This document shows, piece by piece, positions 1 to 10,917 of a DNA stretch of 64,000 nt; position 1 is the first letter of the stretch; each line of letters opens with the position of its first letter. A program made the translations under genes and the position numbers. Below the pieces are notes generated by a model. The model did not search any database, had not been told where the DNA came from, and saw only the letters and a program-made list of their open reading frames with translations. The stretch comes from Gremmenia infestans. Taxonomy: Eukaryota > Ascomycota > Leotiomycetes > Helotiales > Hamatocanthoscyphaceae. Location: contig JAFEVB010000021.1 of NCBI GenBank assembly GCA_032629725.1, positions 124,001 through 188,000 of the forward strand, read 5' to 3'.

Positions 1-375
1 AAGACGCCAAAAATGAGCGACTCTGAGTGCCAAAGACATGTTGTAAACTATCTCACGGCTCTGAGAGAACATACAGATACGTATTTGAAAGACGGTTTCG
101 GCGAGGCATTCTGGCGGAACACCCCCAGAGAATACATCATTACTGTGCCAGCAATTTGGCAAGACAAGTCAAAAGACACAACTCTCGTCTGTGCCGAAAA
201 GGCTGGCATGGGGGCAAGAAACAACATCCAGATTGTGGCAGAGCCGGAAGCTGCAGGCATTTATGCATTGCAGAGCATGGAGAATATGAATCTCAAGGTT
301 AATAATACATTTGTCATCTGCGACGCGGGAGGAGGGTAAGTCACATCGAAACTGAATTTCTCTATGAAAGTACTA

Positions 376-416
376 AGTCGGCACCCCCCCCTTCCGGACA
401 CCCCCCCCTTCCGGAC
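376..416 (+). repeat. Left terminal inverted repeat of the Fot1-like element
   Basis: 41 bp starting AGTCGGCA, then two copies of a unit made of eight C followed by TTCCGGAC. It is the exact reverse complement of 2171-2211. Confidence 0.95.
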
Positions 417-2170
417 GCCCCGCTAGCTTCACCGCTACTACCTATGCTCCCACTTTTAATGCTTATAACTTTCTAACGCTTTTATTAATTGCTTTAAAAT
501 TTTATATCTATCTTCTCTAACTTATTATGCCTTGGTATACTAAATTTGATATTGCTTTAGCGCTAAATGCAATAGCGCATAGCGCATCTGTCCGGAAAGC
601 TAGTCTAGATTGGGGGGTTCCACAGGCGACACTTCAAGACCGCAAAACTAGCCACAAATCACGTAAAAACGGAGTAGAGCATTTATAAAGGCTTTCCCTA
701 AGCTAGGAAAAACGACTTACGGATTAGGTTTTAACCTAGGAAAGCTTAGGGCTTAGCCCTACGCATACGCAGATTAAGGATTTTGCCTAGCGCCTTCTAG
801 CTATCCAGGGAGATATAACTACACTTGGAAAACGCTAGATACAGGCCTTCCTAAAACGGAATCCTATTCTATAGATAAAGAGGCAATTCTAGATCGATTC
901 TAGACAGGTTAATAGCGCTATAACGGATATAATTAAAGCATAGTTCTAAAAATTGGAGGTTCTAGAAGTCAAGCATATAAAATAGCAAAATCGGTGGAAT
1001 ATAGATAAGGCAGGGATTATAGAAAGCTAGGGGAGCAATAGACTAGTTATAAGGAGTAGGAATCAACGTTTTATTCAGCAGAAACAGCTAGGTTCTAAGG
1101 CTTAGACGTTATTTATTAAGTGTATTAGTGCCATAGGACTAGCGCTTCCTCCACTAGTTATATTTAAGGGAAAAACGGTCTAACAGCAATGGTTTCCGAC
1201 TAGTCTAGAGTTATATAAGCGCTAGCAGTTTACTGCTACCGAAAACAGGTAGACTTTAGATGCTACGGCCTAAGAATAGCTCGAAAAGGTGTTTATTCTT
1301 GCTACGGCCCCCCTAGACCCCTAGGAGCTACGATTGCTTATATTAGACGGTTATAGGAGCTATAAAACCACTAACTTTATATAGCTATGCTTCTAGCATA
1401 AGATACACCTCTTATTTCTACCTCTATATACCTTATATATATTGCAGCCGCTGGATTTATTAATATTCTCCCCCCTAAAGGCTGCCTACTAAAAGGAGCT
1501 TAGTAACTTAAGCCTCCTTACCAATTCTACCCTAGTTGGAAAGCGAAACTTCTTACGGTGCTATAAGAAGGCTTGGGACGCTAGCTTAACTTCCTCAAAT
1601 ATCAAGGCCGGGTAGAAAGCTACTGGTTTATGGCCCCCTAATATAGCTAAGCCTCTTATGAGCTGTTTACTACTAGAGAATAGTAATAATGGTCCGCAAG
1701 ACGCCTAAAACAGCTTAATTGGGGATCTACAGCCATTTACGGATCAGATAATACCACTAGTTCTTATGCATACGCCAAAAGCAGCTAAGGAGGTACAGGT
1801 TTAGGTAGAGACAATTTCCCAATTAGGAAATAGCAAACTTTTAACTAGTTGGCGGCTTTTTAGGAAGCTAGAAAAGGGATTTGATAAGAAGGACTATGCT
1901 CTAACCTAAGCATAGCTTCGGATTAACTAGTTAGAAGCAAGGTTAGAGCAGCTAGCCTTGCGGAAAAGGCGTCAAGTGAGGACTAGTCTAAATTCGAAGT
2001 TTGCGGATATATAGGCTATAAAAGAAGCCCAAATTAGGGCAGGGGACCGGGAAATTGAAGAGGAAGATTCTAATTCGTCTATAGAATCCGCTAGTACAGG
2101 CGATTATATAGAAGTAGAGGAATAAAAAAGTTATAAGGTTATAAAGTTGTAGGGTAATAAATAAGCGAGT

Positions 2171-2211
2171 GTCCGGAAGGGGGGGGTGTCCGGAAGGGGG
2201 GGGTGCCGACT
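2171..2211 (-). repeat. Right terminal inverted repeat of the Fot1-like element
   Basis: 41 bp ending TGCCGACT, identical in reverse complement to 376-416, including both C8-TTCCGGAC units. The perfect match contrasts with the heavily mutated interior. Confidence 0.95.
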
Positions 2212-3701
2212 TAATTGGAACTCCAATAGAACAATTGACCTCGTGTCTTATACTGTCAATTCGTTAAAGCCAATTCCAGTGATTGGAGAGGTAGTAGTGG
2301 AGTCTGGAGCCTTGTGCGGTGGCACCTTCCTCGATCGTATATTCGCGGAATACTTGACTAATAAGTTCCACGATTACGGTCCGTGGGATGATGAATACCA
2401 GGCTGCTGCTCTGAAGGTGTTTGAGAAAGACATCAAGAGAAAGTTTGCCGGAGACACTGATCGAACTTACACAATTCGAGTCAGACGACTTCCTGACAAC
2501 TCTGCCCTCGGTATCAGAAGAGGTTTTCTCGAAATTCCAGGCCGAGACATCAAAAAAGTCTTTGAGCCCGTTGTGAAAGAAATTGTGAAGCGTGTCAAGT
2601 CGCAGATACAGGCAACCGTCAACGCTGGCAAATTTGTGAAAGCGGTTCTGCTTGCCGGGGGCTTTGGACGGAATGAATATCTTCGATCCAGGTTGAGAGA
2701 TGAGCTAGGTGACAGTGTTGACGTGCGCAAAGTCGAAAATAGGTAACCGACCCCCCAAGACGGATCTTATTTAGCAAGAATATGAGACTGACCCATAGTG
2801 CTACAGCAATACCTCCATTGTTAGGGGTGCTTTGATTTACGGCTTGGCCAAGAAGGTCCCAAGGCTTGCCACCTTTCTTGTTGATACGAATATTGCACGC
2901 AGGAATTACGGTTAGTAAGTCCTTTTCATTTGAATTTAGATGTTCGGTTCACATTAATAGGAGAGCTGAGACAAATTTCCACTCCTGATTATCCTGTGAA
3001 TCTAGTCCTAGGGACTTCTGGTCAAATTTCTGGTCCGTCCTACTAAGTTGATACTGACCACATGATTTTGATCTACAGGAACTCGATGTTGGCTTCCCCT
3101 GTCGAGTAAATACGACCCAAGGAAAACTACGACGTAGAATCCCTAGCAGTGATCTTGCTTCAACAGCTGATTGGATGATAGGACAAAAGACGATGTTACG
3201 GGTGAAACACGAGTCGATGTCATGCAGTGGTTTCTGAAGAAGGCACGCCCTTTGCCTGAACTACCTTAATAGAGTTTCCTTCTAACTGAATATCCTAGGG
3301 AGCACCGGTGAAGGAATCAAGCCCTCCTGAACATTTCACCTTCTGCGTAGACCAACCAGTTGACGAGGGACCCCTCCAGCCTGCCAACCTCGACATCTAC
3401 GTGTGCGAAGACAAAGAAAATATTGGATCACCGGACTATCCGGGACATAGTATGTACTGTCTCAACCACAACATTGGAAAGTGTCCTGATGAAGACAAAA
3501 GGGGCTAGCGTATCCATGAAGCTCAGGGCAGATTTTAGCCACATACCCACTGCGAGATTGAATAAGGTGCGAGGCACAGATATGCGACTCTACTACAAAG
3601 AGTATTTTATAGTTGAGATGACCTTGAGATCGGCAAGCCTTCACTTTGCTCTCATTCATGATGGTGTTAGGTACGAAACTATTCAGGTAGAGTTTTTGTA
3701 A

Positions 3702-5224
3702 CCTGGGATGTTGTCTACACGTGGACTTCCATCAATTCTGTGTATTCAACATACATAGCATGTCGATGTTGGCATATTGTATATGGTTATCATGCTATTG
3801 TACTATGGATTAAGGCGAGAAATCTAGGGACTGGTGGGCTGCGTGGAAATAATTTGCACTTGGAAAGGCTCACCATGATAATAATTCTCACTTGAACACC
3901 ATTAAGCCCACAAAATGATCCGTCAATTTGCGCTAAATCATCTATTGCTGACTTCAGTTCGTGACCAGAAACTGCCCATTCTTATAAATCCCTGGCTCCC
4001 ATGGCCCTTAACCCAACCCATTGAACCGCTGTGTCCAAACAAAGTCAGCCCAGCCGCCCCATCAAGTGGCATAAAGCCACTTCCAGAAGTTTTAACCCAC
4101 TGCATCATTCCAATTGCGCACTTGTTTTACATAGGGAAACCGAAGATCCTGGGCCCTCTTCGCGGGGTGTGGGGGAGCTGCGATTCCTTTACAGAAACGC
4201 TAGTTCTAGTAGTGGTAATCGATTCAACGTCCGATCCGAGGGGCCTTCTGAACATCCTGCCAAAGCATAGATATAGCAGGACAAGGATCGTAATGAAGAG
4301 TATGATAACGATCGCAATGACATAGTTTCGTTGTACCATTGCTAGGTTTCGGAGGAGGATCGTGACAGCAGCAAGTCGACAGTGATCGTCTTTCTTAACA
4401 TTTCGAGTTAGAAATTGATAAAGATGGGTTGCACAGCTTCAAGAAACTTACTTCGTGAGATATGGGTTGCCTGATACCGATAGGACCATAGAAATGATGA
4501 GCTATTGAACACTGTAGCCCTAGACGAGCCAGCTTGGACGGGTCGCTGCAGTCGCGCGAGAACTAATGATGTGGGGTTCTCGCAGAGGGGTTCGGACGGC
4601 TTGCTCAAGACTTTTCTTAAATGTACTCCGTAGGGCGTTCAATGAATAACACAGCTAGTTTATTTTTTATTTGCGCAGGACTCATGGACACAAACAGCGA
4701 CTCGTCTTCTTCGCGTTTATACACACATTTCGCATCTTCAATAGAGGTAAACAAGTAAACAGCGGGGTAAAACGAGCCAATTGGACCGTGGGGAGCCCCT
4801 GACAGACACTCCATCATAAAAGGCTTACTATGAAAGGATGGCCATACGGGAGGCTCAAATCGAGTGTGTAGTTGCCCGGGTTATGAGGAGGTAGGGCAGG
4901 CTGATGGAGGGGTACACAACCATCTGCAAGCAGTTGATTGCAGACAAGGGTACTAAAAGGGAAGGAGATATTAAGCTCGGCGCGCTCCCCGCTGAGATTG
5001 CGCATTGCCTCTCATTACTCGTTATAGCCTGCGCCGTTAGAATGTAGCAATTGGCTTGAAAACGGTCTTGCAATTGGGTAGTTTTGGGAACCAAGGGGCT
5101 GAAGAGTGAGGTTTCCATGCGCCGGAAATCACGCAACCGCGGTAACAGAACGAGATGCATGCAAACAATATTTAGGATAACAAAGAAGAATGAATTAAAA
5201 ATCTACACAGATTTTGCGCATCAT
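3702..5224. other. Intergenic stretch without a supported gene
   Basis: Only short open frames. The best is a 70-codon frame on the minus strand (4339-4127) that would give a one-pass membrane peptide (an Ile/Val/Leu-rich segment near its N-terminus). It has no recognisable family and no clear neighbouring exons, so it is not called as a gene. Confidence 0.4.
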
Positions 5225-7378
5225 TCAAGGGCGAGGAATTGCCCTAGCATAAGTCCCGTTTACGCCTGGAGTGTTATTGCTAGGCGCGGAATCTTCGTGA
5301 GTCTTGAACCAATCCAAAAACTGGAACATGCTAGCTTTCGGTATACGTTCCATAGAAGTCTGGTTCAGGTATTGAAGACCGAATTTCACTCGGCTTCCAG
5401 AAAACCATTCAAAGTTGTCGAAAATTGCCCAACCAAAGGCTCCTGTTACGTTTACGTCTGTTCTGATTAGTTTTTCGTGCATCGCTCAGTATAGAATATG
5501 ACTTACTATCTTCAACAATCGCGGCAAGTATATTATCCAAGAAGCCCTGATAATAATCCGCCCTCCTCAAATCCCAAAGGATATTACTCAAACTGCTCTC
5601 CTCGCCCTCTCTGGGTTCCGCAAACCCAAACTCACTGACCACGATATCGGGAACAGCTGGGAATAACTCCTTTGTAATGACGCTCAAGAATCTTCTGATA
5701 GCAACAGGAGTGCTATACAACCAGCTCATAGCATAATCCGCATTCGGCCCCAGCGGGAACCCATCAGCAGCGAGGCTCGAACTACCAGCGCACTCGGGAT
5801 AATTAGGATTGCTAGGATTAGCAGCACAGGCTGCAGAGCCGCCCTCGATGCCTGTGCCTAGGTACCCAGTGTACGCATCAATAGCAAAGAAATCACAAGA
5901 GCCCTTGATCATATCCTTCTCCTGCTGCGTGAAAGTCGGCAGCAGATCACCAAGCGTCTCCTTCAACATATCTGAGTAATCGCCATCGCGCCAGCACCCA
6001 TTGAACCAGCCCAGCGCAAACTCATACTGTCGGGCCACGGCGTCAATGTCCGCTGCCGAGGTTTTGTTTTCGGGCTCGTAGTAATTGCCGGAGTTCTTGA
6101 AGGAGATGCGGCCGGCGCCGTAGAATTCTTCGTGGTACCATTTTGCTACTTTGGCGTGGGCAAGAATAGTGTAGTGGGAGCAGGCAATACGCGCTTCGAG
6201 ACCACCGCTTATGTTGTGGTAGGCGGGGTAGTTACCTTGATCATTGCCGGCAGGATAGTAGGAATACTGCCAGTTGCAGTATTGAGCTGAAAGGCGGTTC
6301 AGTTGAGAACAGTGGTATGCAATTAGAGGATACGTACGTTCGTTGAAGGTATACCAAGTTTTTACATATCTGTCATATCGTGTGATCACAAATTTTGCAT
6401 AGTTGAAATAATCCTCAACGATTTGGGCGTCTGTCCAAGCACCATACGAATTGAAGAGTGCGAGGGGTGTATCTGGCCTTTCTTAGCCTGAGGATCCCCG
6501 ATGAAGAGAGTATACGCACCCCAATGGAAAAGGACGACAATTGGCTCGATTCCGGCGTCAATCAAACTAGCAATAACATCATCATAATGTGCTACTCCTT
6601 CACTATTAACCGGTCCATTTCCGAAGGGGAAGAACCTCGGCCTTTAAAATGCACAATCAACGTGAGAACAATGTATTTCCGAACAGAAACGGGTCAACCT
6701 TACCAAGAGAAAGAAGGGGAGAAATGAGGCACCCCCAAGCTAGCCAGACGTGCAAAGTCCTGCTTGTACAAATAGTAGTGAGTTCCGACCACATCACCGG
6801 TTGAGTTATCCGCAACAGCCCCATAATCTCGGTGTGCAATTAGATCCCAAATTGACGGTCCTTTACCCTCGTCTTTTGCGGCTCCTTCGATCTGATATGC
6901 GCTAGCAGCTAGACCCCACTGAAAATTTGCGGGCAGCTGCGCAGCTGCTAGGGAAGGTTCGTATGATGGGACCTAGAAAACGTCAATTTCAAGACGATCG
7001 AGAGCGAGGTGATTTATTTACTAATGGATGGAATGCCCCGGGTCTGGGATAAGAGCTGGGCTCGGGAGTTGGTGAAACCGTTGTAGTGATTGGGCCAGTC
7101 TTAATCGCCCCCACCTGGTTCCACAGCATTGCCAATTCCTCATTTGAATACTCATAGGTCAATGTTGTTGTCGCCGCGGAGGCATTATAGACTTTTGTAG
7201 AGTACTCCGAAGTTGATCTAAGAGAACTGTTGTCGGTCGCTGCAAATGCAATTGCTAGCAGCAAAAGTATGCCCAGGAAGGACAACATTATTGAGAAGAG
7301 AATAATAGGACTGGTGGTATGAGGGGAAATAACATTCCAACCAAGGGTCTCTTCCGTTCTATAGCTCGCCGAATTCAT
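5225..7378 (-). CDS. GH1 family beta-glucosidase, membrane-anchored or secreted
   Basis: Glycoside hydrolase family 1, which releases glucose from beta-glucosides by a retaining mechanism. Six exons: 7378-7022, 6972-6704, 6641-6520, 6472-6338, 6286-5507, 5457-5225. All phases agree and give 631 residues. Visible landmarks: a hydrophobic N-terminal segment (about residues 31-46, signal peptide or anchor), then a Ser/Thr/Pro-rich linker, FQWGLAASAYQIEGA opening the barrel, the acid/base Glu in TFNEP (about E294, split by an intron), the nucleophile Glu in VVSEFGFAEP (about E513) and DNFEWFSG near the end. The start is uncertain: Met at 7378 gives a 30-residue polar leader, Met at 7288 puts the hydrophobic segment at the very N-terminus like a signal peptide. 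Length above the usual 480 or so is due to the N-terminal linker and insertions. No disabling change seen. Confidence 0.9.
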
Positions 7379-8620
7379 AGCTCCATCATTTGGGGGAAAT
7401 TAATTTTGGGTATTCGCCCTTTCTGGCTAAATGGTTGCAAGAATTTTACCTGAATTTTACCAAGATTGGAACCCAAACTTTATGAACACTTAAATTAATC
7501 TTGGGCTCTTAGAGACATGACCGGATTGACACTTGGCTGCAAGTACATGGAGATTAGATCCAAAAAAAATGCATACGGGACGCGAGCCTCCGCAACAGAG
7601 ATGAATTTACCATTATACATGGACCGCGATGAGGAGCTGTTTTCTGAGCCATGCCATAAAAAGAAAAAATCAACTGTAAAGTAGACCGAGATAAGAAGTA
7701 GATGCTGGTGAGACTGGTGCTGTAGGTTGGAAACGGACTTCCGATCAGACCGCACCAGCCCCACTCAAGTGTTTCTGCCGAGTCGAATGGCAGCTTTTGG
7801 ATGTCGAAGGTTGGGAATGGAAAAGAAGAAGACAATGCCACACACGAGGAAGTTATTATAATTATATTCGATTTGGGAAGGATCAAGACAAAATTCGACA
7901 GATAACCTGATATCTGGATTCTACCTACTTCTGATATCTTGTGGTTTTTCCATTTGCAATACAAGCCACGGAAAATATATCGTGACTCGTGTGGCACTGC
8001 AAAACAAAGTTGCTAGCAGTGCAAGTTTTCACAAACATGACTTGGGGCGTCCAACGCGGAGGACACGCTCCTCTTCCCACCACGCTCGCTCTCCAACCAC
8101 CATTGACAGTCGGCCCACCTAGAGACCTGCTCTATACAACTTGTGATCCTCACCAACAAGATGCACAATTGCAGAATCTATTCGTAAAGTGTAGATCATA
8201 AAATGAAACGACCTCGAGATTGATTCCACGAGGTCGAGATTAACGACAGATCGAGTTCTTTCTGCGAACATCTTACATGGCCATTACCAACAACAAGACG
8301 TCATCAGCCAGCCATCTTCACCGGTCGCTGCCACACATATCTGGCTGCGTGGTGGTTGATGCTCGTGGCGAAGAAAAGAGGAATTCAAGAGGCGGAAAAA
8401 AATGAAGGGTATTATTTTCGGTCTCACGTGATGAGCTAGTTAGTAATCGCTTGCTTTGAAAGTTGATGGCTCTCATTGGCTGCAGCAGTAGAGCAATTGC
8501 CGAGGAGCAAATGCTCGCCGATAGCTTCCGTATACTGACGACGACAACATTTCTCTCCCCTCTTGTACGGTATTGGTACTGCATCGCAACCACAGGACAA
8601 TCAATTCCACGCCGCCCATC
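7379..8620. other. Intergenic region between GH1 gene and sdhC
   Basis: Divergent spacing between the two genes, so it should hold both promoters. It contains only overlapping short frames (for example minus 7997-7554) with no recognisable protein and no matching splice structure. Confidence 0.4.
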
Positions 8621-9357
8621 ATGTTGACACAGAGAATAGCCCAGCAATCGCTGCGCAGGCGTATGTCAATCCCGTGTCCGCTGCTCCCAATTGAGCGCAG
8701 ATCAATATCCCACCTCAAGCAGGAGTGAAGCCGTGAGATAGCTAGCTAACATGAAGATATACAGTCGCGGCCAGCCAGCCCGGCCTTGCATCCCAAAGCA
8801 TGGCATTCAAGAAATTTGCTGCTCCCGCCGCAATAATGCGCTCTTCTCTGCAGACCCGGTACGCATTCCCTCCACATGGGCCGTAGAACTAGAATACTAA
8901 CGCAGTCAACAACAGACCAATAACAACGCAACCGATGAAGCCCTCCGACTCGTACGAAATCCTCGTCGCTCAACGGAAGAACCGCCCCAACTCACCCCAC
9001 CTCACCATCTACAAACCCCAAATCCCTTGGATCCTCTCGATCACCAACCGCATCACAGGCTCCGTCCTATCCGGTGCATTCTACATTTTCGGTTCTGCAT
9101 ATCTTGTCGCGCCTCTTTTTGGCTGGCATTTGGATAGCGCCAGCATGGCTGCTGCGTTTGGCGCCTGGCCTGTTGCCGCCAAGGTGTTGACGAAATTCGC
9201 GTTTGCGCTCCCGTTCACATTTCACAGCTTCAATGGGATCAGGCATTTTGTGTGGGATTCGGGAAAGGCGTTCAAGAATGCAACTGTGATTAAGACGGGA
9301 TGGTTTGTGATGGGGTTGACGGGTGTTAGTTCGTTGGCCTTGGCTCTGTTCTTGTGA
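8621..9357 (+). CDS. sdhC: Succinate dehydrogenase cytochrome b560 subunit, mitochondrial
   Basis: Membrane anchor subunit C (Sdh3) of respiratory complex II; with SdhD it holds heme b and forms part of the ubiquinone site in the inner membrane. Exons 8621-8660, 8765-8858 and 8916-9357 join in phase to 191 residues. The N-terminus (MLTQRIAQQSLRR) is basic and Ser/Gln-rich like a mitochondrial import signal and is carried on a 40-nt first exon. Family landmarks are RPNSPHLTIYKPQ, the SITNRITGSVLS segment that starts helix 1, and the heme-region HSFNGIRHFVWD. Three hydrophobic helices are visible. Length and architecture are normal for fungal Sdh3. Carboxamide fungicides act on this complex, which is known for the family and not a claim about this allele. 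Confidence 0.96.
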
Positions 9358-9614
9358 GTGGGAAAGGGATACATATGGGATGGGGCACGGCTTAGATGAA
9401 ATGCTGAGATGCTGGAGTGTAACAATTCAATGCAATATTCCTACTGTTAGGGTCATGATACAGATCAGTGCTATGTGGTCGAGTTAACTTTATTGCGATG
9501 CATATCCCTATAGCTGTATTTTAGAAGTACTTTGAGTGAAGTTTTCTCGCTATAACCACTAGTCTATTAATCATAGCCGCATCAACTTCAGCTACCTCTG
9601 TTTATCATTCTATC

Positions 9615-10132
9615 TTATTTCCCATCCTCTTGTTCTTCCGCAGTCCTCATCATTTGCTCAAACTTCCACACGGTATCAAAGTTCCCCACATCCAAATTTG
9701 CATCTTCAATCTTCTGCCTATGTCAACACCTCTTTCTCTTTCCTCTTACAAAGCAGCATCGTCCCCTCCTCCTTCGGTTTTCCATCAATAACAACAAAGT
9801 AGTCCATAATAACCTGCAAATCCATCGGGCTCTTGCCCAAAAACGCTGCCAGCTCATCCAAGTTCTTACCGATGAAGTCAGAGTGGAAAGAGTCGAGTTT
9901 GCTGTTGGGCATCGGCATTGATTTCCTGGGATTGCCTTCGAAGCGTGGGAGGTCTTTGTAGGTGGCGGCGGACTGCATAGTCCATAGAAATTGGATGTCG
10001 CCCATGAAGATGCTTTTTCCTAGTATGTCGTTGATTTCCTGTGGAAAATTGGTTTGATATTTGGACGAGTTTCAAGGGGCTGGGGGCGACCTCGAGCGAG
10101 AATTCGGCCGTGGCGAAAAGCATGTAGGACAT
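9615..10132 (-). CDS. Small protein of unknown function, 3' structure unresolved
   Basis: Not recognised. A first exon of 14 codons (10132-10091, MSYMLFATAEFSLE) can be joined in phase to 10038-9718 across a 52-bp intron whose donor (GTCGCC) is not typical. The second exon reads through EINDILGKSIFMGDIQFLW, then a stretch on LDELAAFLGKSPMDLQ and a Lys/Glu-rich end, about 120 residues in all. Immediately downstream (about 9720-9615) another frame reads KIEDANLDVGNFDTVWKFEQ and ends at a TAA at 9615, preceded by a good branch-and-acceptor sequence. It looks like a last exon, but no donor brings the frames together. Either an intron was missed or there is a small frameshift. Confidence 0.5.
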
Positions 10133-10917
10133 GTATTCAGATTGAGTTGGTGTATTGTGAAGGTTGGGTTGTTTTATACGCTAATATCCTTTTTAAAGAA
10201 GGGGATATGATGTGGGTTTTGTCGGTGGCTATATTGGAGAACTAGTGAGTTAACCTGTTATTTATCGGTTTTCATAGAGATAGAGATTCTTACTTGAACA
10301 GTTTGATAGGATCTCTACCTCCTTGCAGGTAGAACATAGTAGATACGAAGTAACAACGTAAATATAAGATAGCAGCCTTTCGATACTGAAAGATGAGAAG
10401 ACATTTTCCACATGTGGCTGTATCCGCTACCGGTTAAATCAAATCAACATCTAAGCTGACTATAGGCTGTGGCCCCCAACATCCTTTTCGGAGCAAACCC
10501 AACGAACAACGAAATGTGTTTAAGGTCGAAGTACGCTGATTGTATGATTTCAACGCGGTGATAGGTGGCATATACAATGATTATCTGGCTGGGAGCATCC
10601 AGTCTAATGAGAGACATTGAAGTAGTGCGTGGCTAGACCGAGACAGAGGTTTAGCTTTCTAGTAGCATTGCTAAAGATGCGGCAAGCAACAACCACAACC
10701 CAAAAGGACGGAAACAAGATCTCTGGTTCAATGAGGGGAAGTAATCACAGAGCTGCCTCTCTGTCTCTCCATTCTATACTTTACGGGACTTTACGCAAGC
10801 TTTTGTGTCCCACCCTAATATCACAACACATTAATTATCTGATAATTACAAGATCAACCCTGTCAAGAGCCCACTAATCATCCTTCGATTTTGTCGTTCC
10901 ATCATCAATCATTTAGA
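10133..10917. other. Intergenic region, no gene seen
   Basis: Lies upstream of the 9.6-10.1 kb minus-strand gene and downstream of the RTA1-like gene. Frames are short and without family resemblance. Confidence 0.4.

Larger units (their letters stand above)
376..2211 (+). mobile_element. Fot1/pogo-type (Tc1-mariner) DNA transposon, inactivated
   Basis: 1836 bp element bounded by perfect 41-bp terminal inverted repeats and flanked by TA at 374-375 and 2212-2213, the target duplication of the Tc1/mariner superfamily. The plus strand carries a transposase in ruins. Recognisable pieces are LPPLVIFKGK (about 1150), QQWFP, LLILDGYRSY (about 1330, a catalytic Asp region), LFLPLYTLYILQPLDL and KATGLWPPNI. 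At least ten in-frame TAG/TAA codons lie where relatives of this family have Trp or Gln, for example in TATENR*T and F*HKIH, so they are explained by C-to-T changes on either strand. The reading frame otherwise stays largely open, which points to point mutation rather than deletion. It lies wholly inside an intron of the Hsp70-like gene, in the same orientation. Confidence 0.93.
1..3701 (+). pseudogene. Hsp70/HSP12A-like ATPase gene, 5' end outside window, probably decaying
   Basis: Actin-like ATPase fold of the fungal Hsp70-like (HSP12A-type) family. Seen: an EPEAAGIYAL segment, the phosphate-binding DAGGGT loop split by an intron, VLLAGGFGRNEYL, IVRGALIYGLA and an MQWFLKK segment near the end. 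Readable exons are <1-335, 2230-2742 and from 2807 on; the phases of the first two introns match. The first intron (336-2229) contains a complete transposon, so the coding sequence itself is not cut. Downstream the model is weak. An intron after ARRNYG is long and its ends are unclear. One intron after MQWFLKK would need a GC donor. The C-terminal beta-rich part changes frame near 3500 in a run of A and G (CPDEDK in one frame, then SMKLRADFSHIP in another), ending at 3701. I infer a recently degraded or barely functional gene; a sequencing slip at the homopolymer is the alternative for the last defect. Confidence 0.72.

Noticed and set aside
376..2211. Transposon disrupting an exon of the Hsp70-like gene
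   Set aside because: Donor at 336 and acceptor at 2229 place the whole element inside an intron, with phase kept.
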